Shown in pieces: positions 5,909 to 9,987 of a stretch of 9,987 nucleotides of DNA; within the stretch, counting starts at the first letter, position 1, and every line of letters starts with the position of its first letter. The stretch spans positions 1 through 9,987 of the forward strand of contig JAGYOJ010000038.1 in NCBI GenBank assembly GCA_018399435.1, written 5' to 3'. Source of the stretch: Actinomycetota bacterium (GTDB lineage: Bacteria; Actinomycetota; Humimicrobiia; Humimicrobiales; Humimicrobiaceae). The translations under genes were made by a program, and so were the position numbers. Below the pieces are notes generated by a model that saw only the letters and a program-made list of their open reading frames with translations, was not told the DNA's origin and searched no databases.

Positions 5909-6436
5909 ATGAAGAAATTAATTTTTGTATTCTTAATTATTTCTACAGTCTTTTTGTTGTTAGCAGGGTGTGGAAATGGAAAAACCCAAGAGCAAACCAC
6001 AATTGACATTTCAGAAATCGAAACTCAAAGTATTGGCGAAGAAGTAGTTGTTGGAGACGTAATATGGAAAGTCAATTAGGTTGAAAATTTAGGAAATCAG
6101 ATAAAAGCAACAACAGGTTATTCATTGGAGGCAGAAGAAGGAAAATTTATTAATATAGAATTTGAGGTTTTAAATAATAGTACGGAGACAGCAAGAATAT
6201 TTGATCTTAAGGTAATTGATGGGGAGGCAAGAACTTTTACAATTTGTGTTGAAGCATATTCGGTTTTACCTCCCTTTGCTGAAGATGCATGTACTTTAGC
6301 TGAGTTAATTCCTGGAGCAAAAAGAACTTTTAGTACAACTTTTGATGTTGCTACTGATTCTGAGGAATTAGTATTGGAGGTTACAGGTTTAGAGCTACCG
6401 CCACAAAATAAGAAATATATTGATTTAGATATTTAA
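5909..6436 (+). pseudogene. DUF4352-like lipoprotein gene interrupted by an in-frame TAG
   Basis: From the ATG at 5909, with AGGAGG at 5898-5903 and a five-base spacer, the frame encodes a lipoprotein signal peptide: MKK, a hydrophobic stretch, and the lipobox LLAGC with Cys21 as the lipid-modified residue. A polar linker leads to IGEEVVVGDVIWKVN (42-56). Codon 57 is TAG (6077-6079). The same frame continues with VENLGNQIKATTG, EEGKFINIEFEVLNNS and later ELVLEVTGLELPP and YIDLDI, ending at TAA (6434-6436). VGDVIWKV before the stop and GKFINIEFEVLNNS after it belong to one beta-sandwich domain of the DUF4352 type, so the stop splits a domain rather than separating genes. No convincing start exists for the second half. 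A recent nonsense mutation, a sequencing error or readthrough are all possible. The full protein would sit on the outer face of the cytoplasmic membrane. Superoxide reductase follows 23 bases downstream. Confidence 0.7.
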
Positions 6437-6459
6437 TAAATGAAAGTAAAGGGGGCAAT

Positions 6460-6855
6460 ATGCCAGAAATTAATGATTTAATAAAAAGTGCTGATTGGAA
6501 GAAAGAAAAACACGTGCCAGTAATAGACATAGAAGGGTCTCCTTCTAAAGAAAAATTAATTAAAGTAAATGTTGGAGTAGGAAAAGAGGTTTCCCATCCT
6601 AATACCACTGAACACCACATTAGCTGGATATCACTTTTTTTCTTGCCTGAGGGAGAAAGTGCTCCTATCCAGATAGGGGATATTACTTTCGCAGCCCACG
6701 GCAGCTCTCCAAAAGGGGCTGACACCAGCACGGTTTATAGCCACCACCAGGGAGCTTTTGTGTTTAAGACAGAAAAGCCAGGAACATTGCTTGCTTCTTC
6801 ATATTGTAATATTCACGGATTGTGGCAGGGATCTAGGGAATTAACACTAGAATAA
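6460..6855 (+). CDS. Superoxide reductase, one-iron (neelaredoxin) type
   Basis: This 131-residue cytoplasmic protein reduces superoxide to hydrogen peroxide without releasing oxygen, typical of anaerobes. The mononuclear iron site is complete: His18 in EKHVPV, His46 and His52 in HPNTTEH, and Cys116 and His119 in SYCNIHG. Glu16-Lys17 next to the first histidine are the conserved residues of the active-site lid. It lacks the N-terminal desulforedoxin domain of two-iron desulfoferrodoxins and starts directly with the catalytic domain, which makes it the one-iron class. Electrons would come from rubredoxin or a similar donor, and none is encoded in the window. AAAGGGGG a few bases before the ATG is a good ribosome binding site. 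The gene follows the lipoprotein gene by 23 bases and is probably in the same transcript, with a palindromic hairpin just after its stop. Confidence 0.95.
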   Translation: MPEINDLIKSADWKKEKHVPVIDIEGSPSKEKLIKVNVGVGKEVSHPNTTEHHISWISLFFLPEGESAPIQIGDITFAAHGSSPKGADTSTVYSHHQGAFVFKTEKPGTLLASSYCNIHGLWQGSRELTLE

Positions 6856-6864
6856 TTTAAAAGA

Positions 6865-6892
6865 TAATGGGCATATGTACATATGCCCATTA
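6865..6892. terminator. 28-base perfect palindrome, probable terminator after superoxide reductase
   Basis: The sequence reads TAATGGGCATATGT followed by its exact reverse complement, giving a 12-pair hairpin with a GTAC loop. It lies ten bases after the superoxide reductase stop. The downstream bases are AT-rich but lack a clean T-run, so termination is likely but not certain. A protein-binding site is the alternative. Confidence 0.5.
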
Positions 6893-6897
6893 AATTC

Positions 6898-6926
6898 TTC
6901 AATTTTAATAAAATATATTTTATTAT
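6898..6926 (+). promoter_or_regulatory. Candidate cysteine synthase promoter overlapped by a 20-base palindrome
   Basis: TTCAAT (6898-6903) and TATTAT (6921-6926) are 17 bases apart; the -10 matches five of six consensus positions and the -35 only three. A perfect AT-only palindrome, TAATAAAATA followed by its reverse complement (6906-6925), fills the spacer and runs into the -10 element, where a repressor would block transcription. Confidence 0.35.
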
Positions 6927-6964
6927 GTTTATTAATTCGCAAACTTAAAGGGATTTTAAACAAG

Positions 6965-7885
6965 ATGGCAATATTAAAAAATATATTACAATCTATTGGG
7001 AATACACCACTATCAAAATTGAACAAAATAAATAAAAATATTTTTGCAAAGCTAGAATATTTTAATCCCGGAGGGAGTATAAAAGACAGGATAGCCTATA
7101 GCATGATAGCAGATGCTGAAAATAAGGCCCTGATAAAACCAAATATATCTACAATAATTGAACCAACTAGCGGAAATACTGGAATCGGCTTAGCATTAGT
7201 TTGCGCTGTAAGGGGCTATAAATTGATTTTAACCATGCCGGAGAGCATGAGTTTAGAGAGAAGAAAAATTCTGAAGGCATTGGGTGCAAATATTATCTTA
7301 ACTTCATCCGGCAAAGGGATGCAAGGTTCCATTGATAAAGCTAAAGAGCTAAAAAATAGCTTAAAAAATTCTTATATTCCCCAGCAATTTAAAAACCCTG
7401 CAAATCCAGCAATACATGAAAAAACCACTGCTGTTGAAATATGGGATGCTTTAGAAGGAAATATAGATATACTGGTTGCCGGTGTTGGCACTGGTGGCAC
7501 TATAACGGGCTGTGCAAGATGCTTAAAAAGAAAAAAAGAAGTTATTATTGTGGCTGTTGAACCTTATGGTTCACCTGTTTTATCCGGCGGCAAGCCAGGG
7601 TCCCATAAAATACAGGGAATTGGTGCGGGTTTTATACCTGAAGTTTTAAACCTAGCCCTTATTGACGAAATAGTAAAAGTTAAAAATGAAGATGCGGTTA
7701 ATGAGAGCAGGGAGTTAGGCATGAAGGAAGGTATTTTTGTAGGAATTTCTTCTGGGGCTGCTCTTTGGGCAGCTAAAGAAATAAGCAAGAAAAGGCCTAA
7801 TAAAAATATTGTTGTAATTTTTCCCGATGGTGCGGAGAGATATTTAAGTACAGATTTATTTAATAATAATTCCGCCACCAAGTAA
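6965..7885 (+). CDS. cysK: Cysteine synthase (O-acetylserine sulfhydrylase family)
   Basis: A pyridoxal-phosphate enzyme that makes cysteine from an activated serine, normally O-acetylserine, and sulfide in the cytoplasm. The 306 residues are full length. IGNTPLSKL (11-19) opens the fold, and Lys40 in FNPGGSIKDR forms the Schiff base. PTSGNTG (67-73) is the substrate-binding loop, GTGGTITG (175-182) binds the cofactor phosphate, GIGAGFIP (218-225) is the family signature, and SSGAA (262-266) contacts the pyridine ring. I chose ATG 6965 over an in-frame ATG at 6875 because homology begins at MAILKNILQSIGNTP and the longer version would start inside the palindrome after superoxide reductase. 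AAAGGG lies 12 bases upstream, slightly far. A cystathionine beta-synthase-like activity cannot be excluded. The last 30 bases overlap the end of mnmA on the other strand. Confidence 0.93.
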   Translation: MAILKNILQSIGNTPLSKLNKINKNIFAKLEYFNPGGSIKDRIAYSMIADAENKALIKPNISTIIEPTSGNTGIGLALVCAVRGYKLILTMPESMSLERRKILKALGANIILTSSGKGMQGSIDKAKELKNSLKNSYIPQQFKNPANPAIHEKTTAVEIWDALEGNIDILVAGVGTGGTITGCARCLKRKKEVIIVAVEPYGSPVLSGGKPGSHKIQGIGAGFIPEVLNLALIDEIVKVKNEDAVNESRELGMKEGIFVGISSGAALWAAKEISKKRPNKNIVVIFPDGAERYLSTDLFNNNSATK

Positions 7886-9271
7886 AATGTCTTTATTGTA
7901 AAATACTGCAGACTGTCCAGGTGTTATTGCTAGTTGGGTCTCATCAAATTCAACAAAGCCTTTAGAATCAATTATTTTAACAGCCCCCTTTGCCGGTTTT
8001 GTATTATATCTAATTTTTATTTCAGCTTTAAATTTATCTGCGGGAGGAGAGCCGGTAGTAAAATTTAACTTTTTTACAATCAAATTTTTTTGGTACAACT
8101 CTTTTTTTTTACCAACTATAATTATATTTTTTTTAGGCAAAATATCTTTAACATATAAAGGTTTTGCGTGGCTTATGCCCAGCCCTTTTCTTTGGCCAAT
8201 AGTATAAAAAGGATAGCCTTTATGTGCGCCTAAAATTTCTCCTTTTGTATTTAGAATTTTTCCTTTAGTTATATTATTTTTTTTATCTATTAAATTATGG
8301 TAATTTTTTGCTTGTATAAAACATACATCTTGGCTTTCAAGCCTATTTTTTAAGAAAGGGAATAGTTTTTTACCCATTTTTTTAATTTCTTTTTTATGAT
8401 AAGTGCCCAATGGGCAAAGCATATGTTTAAGCTGGTTTTGGGTTAACCTCCATAACATATAGCTTTGGTCTTTAGTTAAATCAATGCCTTTTTTAATAAT
8501 ATAATGAGAGTTTTGTTTAGCTATTTTACAATAGTGGCCACTTGCAATATAATTTGCCCCTAAAATTTTAGCTTTTTCTAATAAGGTTCCGAATTTTATA
8601 AATTTATTACAATCAACACAAGGATTCGGGGTTCTGCCTATTAAATATTCCTTATAGAATTTATCAATAATTATCTTCTTAAATTGGTCTACTAAATTAA
8701 TTACGAAATGGGGGATATCCAATAAAGAACAAACCCTCTTTGCATAATTAATATCATCAAGATTAAAATTTCCAGGCAATACCTTAAATGTAATTCCTAT
8801 GGGGCTATAGCCGGAATCCTTAATGATTTTTGCAGTAACTGAGCTATCAATGCCTCCACTCATGGATACGGCAACAGTATTTTTATTTAGCTTGCATATG
8901 GGCTCTTCTATTTTTAATAGATAATCTGAAATCAAATTATGCAGGGCATCCAAAGGTGAGTATAGGGATTTATCCTTTTTGTACAATTTGCCAAAAAATT
9001 TCTTAATGTAGGCATCATTTATTTTTGCCGCATAAAAGATATCTTTTCCTTTTATTTCTGAGATCAAATAGTTTGTTAAAGCTTTAATGGCTTGTGAGCT
9101 GTTAGTAGAAAATTTAATATCTTCAATTTTATCTTTATTTATTCTTGCACTTAATTTAACTAAATTTTTATCTGGAGAACCAGAGAATCCTTTAGCATTA
9201 GCCTTTTCAATTTTTCCAGTATTTTGCTGGGAATTTGCATATTTTTTGATTTTTTTTTGTGGAATACTCAT
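7856..9271 (-). CDS. mnmA: tRNA 2-thiouridine(34) synthase MnmA with an N-terminal cysteine-free NifU/IscU-like domain
   Basis: Residues 130-471 are a full MnmA, which adenylates and then thiolates uridine 34 of Lys, Glu and Gln tRNAs. Visible are the ATP pyrophosphatase loop SMSGGIDSS (136-144), TPNPCVDCNKFIKFG (214-228), DQSYMLW (268-274), SQDVCFI (313-319) and GQRKGLGIS (359-367). Cys221 and Cys317 correspond to the two catalytic cysteines of the E. coli enzyme (102 and 199), and Cys218 replaces its Asp99. Residues 1-125 align with IscU/NifU scaffolds (NTGKIE, VKLSARINKDKIEDIKFST, YLISEIKGK), but all three cluster-binding cysteines are gone: GNPxCGD is GSPDKNL, FxTxGCG is FSTNSS, and the third is in YSPLDAL. 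The domain probably docks a sulfur donor or tRNA instead of holding a cluster. No cysteine desulfurase gene is in the window. The gene is divergent from bshC, with 75 AT-rich bases between. Confidence 0.92.
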   Translation of the reverse strand: MSIPQKKIKKYANSQQNTGKIEKANAKGFSGSPDKNLVKLSARINKDKIEDIKFSTNSSQAIKALTNYLISEIKGKDIFYAAKINDAYIKKFFGKLYKKDKSLYSPLDALHNLISDYLLKIEEPICKLNKNTVAVSMSGGIDSSVTAKIIKDSGYSPIGITFKVLPGNFNLDDINYAKRVCSLLDIPHFVINLVDQFKKIIIDKFYKEYLIGRTPNPCVDCNKFIKFGTLLEKAKILGANYIASGHYCKIAKQNSHYIIKKGIDLTKDQSYMLWRLTQNQLKHMLCPLGTYHKKEIKKMGKKLFPFLKNRLESQDVCFIQAKNYHNLIDKKNNITKGKILNTKGEILGAHKGYPFYTIGQRKGLGISHAKPLYVKDILPKKNIIIVGKKKELYQKNLIVKKLNFTTGSPPADKFKAEIKIRYNTKPAKGAVKIIDSKGFVEFDETQLAITPGQSAVFYNKDILLGGGIIIK

Positions 9272-9346
9272 TTTTATTTTATATCTTTTAAGGGTTATTA
9301 TATTATATTATATATAAAAGTTTGTAATTTTAATATATTAAAAGGA

Positions 9347-9987
9347 ATGGCTAAAATAAATTCCAGGGCAATCAAGAATGAGAAATTTTACTACAATAAT
9401 CTTTTCCATGATTACATTTTTAATTTTAGCAAACTAAATGATTTTTATAATTATGATTACAGAAATATTAGCAGCTTTAATAGCAGGGCATTAAAAATAG
9501 AAAAAAGCTATAGTCCCAGAAACAGGGCTAAGGTAATAGATATTTTAAGAAATTATAATTTGAATTTTAATTGTGGGGCGGAAACAGTAAAAAATATAGA
9601 AAAATTGAAAAATGATAACTCTGCAATTATTATTGGCGGGCATCAGCCCATCATTTATACAGGGCCTTTGTTTTTAATATATAAGGTTTTAACAATAATT
9701 AAATTATCTTCACATATTGAAAATACCCTTAATATACCAATCGTGCCCTGTTTTTGGAATGCTTCTGATGATAGTAATGTAGCCGAAATAAGCAGCATGA
9801 AATTATTAAATAAAAAGATAGAAGAAATCAAATTGCCTTTTGAGAAGGATAAAAGATTTTCTGAATTGTATTGCAGTAAGGGCCAGATATTAGAATTTAT
9901 AGAAAAAATAGAAGGCTGTTTATATGATACGGATTTTAGAAAAAAAGTTATTGATTTTTTTAATAACTTGTCAAATTTAGATTACCG
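9347..9987 (+). CDS. bshC: Putative bacillithiol biosynthesis cysteine-adding enzyme BshC (3' end outside the window)
   Basis: The frame runs open from ATG 9347 to the end of the window, giving 213 residues, somewhat under half of a usual BshC of about 540. The BshC core signature is visible: IIIGGHQPIIYTGPLFLIYK (94-113) followed by PIVPCFWNASDDSNVAEI (131-148), equivalent to the GQQ...TGP...K and vPVFWxAxxDHD blocks of Bacillus BshC. HQP and ASDDSN are slight departures, so a divergent subfamily is likely. BshC is assigned to the last step of bacillithiol synthesis, adding cysteine to glucosaminyl malate. AAAGG lies unusually close to the ATG, but no better in-frame start is seen. It diverges from mnmA, and cysteine synthase is nearby, so the neighbourhood suits a cysteine-thiol role. 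BshA and BshB are not in the window. Confidence 0.85.
   Translation, partial: MAKINSRAIKNEKFYYNNLFHDYIFNFSKLNDFYNYDYRNISSFNSRALKIEKSYSPRNRAKVIDILRNYNLNFNCGAETVKNIEKLKNDNSAIIIGGHQPIIYTGPLFLIYKVLTIIKLSSHIENTLNIPIVPCFWNASDDSNVAEISSMKLLNKKIEEIKLPFEKDKRFSELYCSKGQILEFIEKIEGCLYDTDFRKKVIDFFNNLSNLDY

Noticed and set aside
5884..6003. A short frame from ATG 5884 (MAEERGG...)
   Set aside because: It is out of frame with the lipoprotein, has no ribosome binding site, and its translation shows no signal peptide or family pattern.
6875..6964. An N-terminal extension of cysteine synthase from ATG 6875
   Set aside because: It starts within the palindrome, would cover the promoter, and family similarity begins only at 6965.
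7564..7881. A 105-residue frame antisense to cysteine synthase
   Set aside because: It lies wholly inside a conserved gene and has no ribosome binding site or family signature.
9272..9346. Promoters in the mnmA-bshC divergent gap
   Set aside because: The 75 bases are TTATA-like tandem AT runs; many weak -10 matches exist on both strands and no convincing -35 pair can be singled out.
1..9987. CRISPR array, tRNA, rRNA, insertion sequence or prophage
   Set aside because: I saw no regularly spaced repeats, cloverleaf sequences, transposase-like proteins or phage genes.

Overview
The window is AT-rich bacterial DNA with tightly packed genes, several probable TTG starts and AGGAGG-type ribosome binding sites. 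A one-iron superoxide reductase points to an anaerobic or microaerophilic host, and the start of a BshC-like gene points to a bacillithiol-type low-molecular-weight thiol. The combination of split LigD parts, superoxide reductase and BshC would fit a low-GC Firmicute or a deep-branching uncultured lineage. No rRNA or tRNA is present to settle this, so the assignment is inference.

Layout. (1) 2-2184, plus strand: the tail of a membrane protein, a 2TM-domain protein, an unusual uracil-DNA-glycosylase-like protein with a second cysteine cluster, and a DUF429 (RNase H fold) protein. (2) 5410-2157, minus strand: a non-homologous end-joining operon. The three activities of bacterial LigD are three separate genes, 3'-phosphoesterase, ATP-dependent ligase and primase-polymerase, in the same order as the domains of the fused Pseudomonas-type enzyme. 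A PEBP-family gene and a 67-residue coiled-coil gene follow. Its last gene overlaps the 3' end of the DUF429 gene tail to tail. (3) 5411-5908: a 498-base non-coding gap between divergent units. It holds a minus-strand promoter, a compact RNA with nested helices and a terminator ahead of the end-joining operon, and a plus-strand promoter for the next unit. (4) 5909-6855, plus strand: a lipoprotein gene broken by an in-frame TAG, then superoxide reductase, closed by a 28-base perfect palindrome. (5) 6965-9987: cysteine synthase (plus), MnmA tRNA 2-thiouridylase fused to a cysteine-free NifU/IscU-like domain (minus), and the start of BshC (plus).

How the genes fit together. The left half leans towards DNA repair: end joining, a glycosylase-like Fe-S protein and a nuclease-fold protein. 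Ku, the usual partner of LigD, is not in the window. The right half concerns sulfur and redox chemistry: cysteine synthesis, sulfur transfer to tRNA, a cysteine-adding thiol-biosynthesis enzyme and superoxide removal.

The points most worth a second look are the structured RNA upstream of the end-joining operon, the NifU-like domain that has lost all its cluster ligands, the atypical glycosylase with an extra cysteine tail, and two places where a TAG codon interrupts an apparently continuous reading frame.
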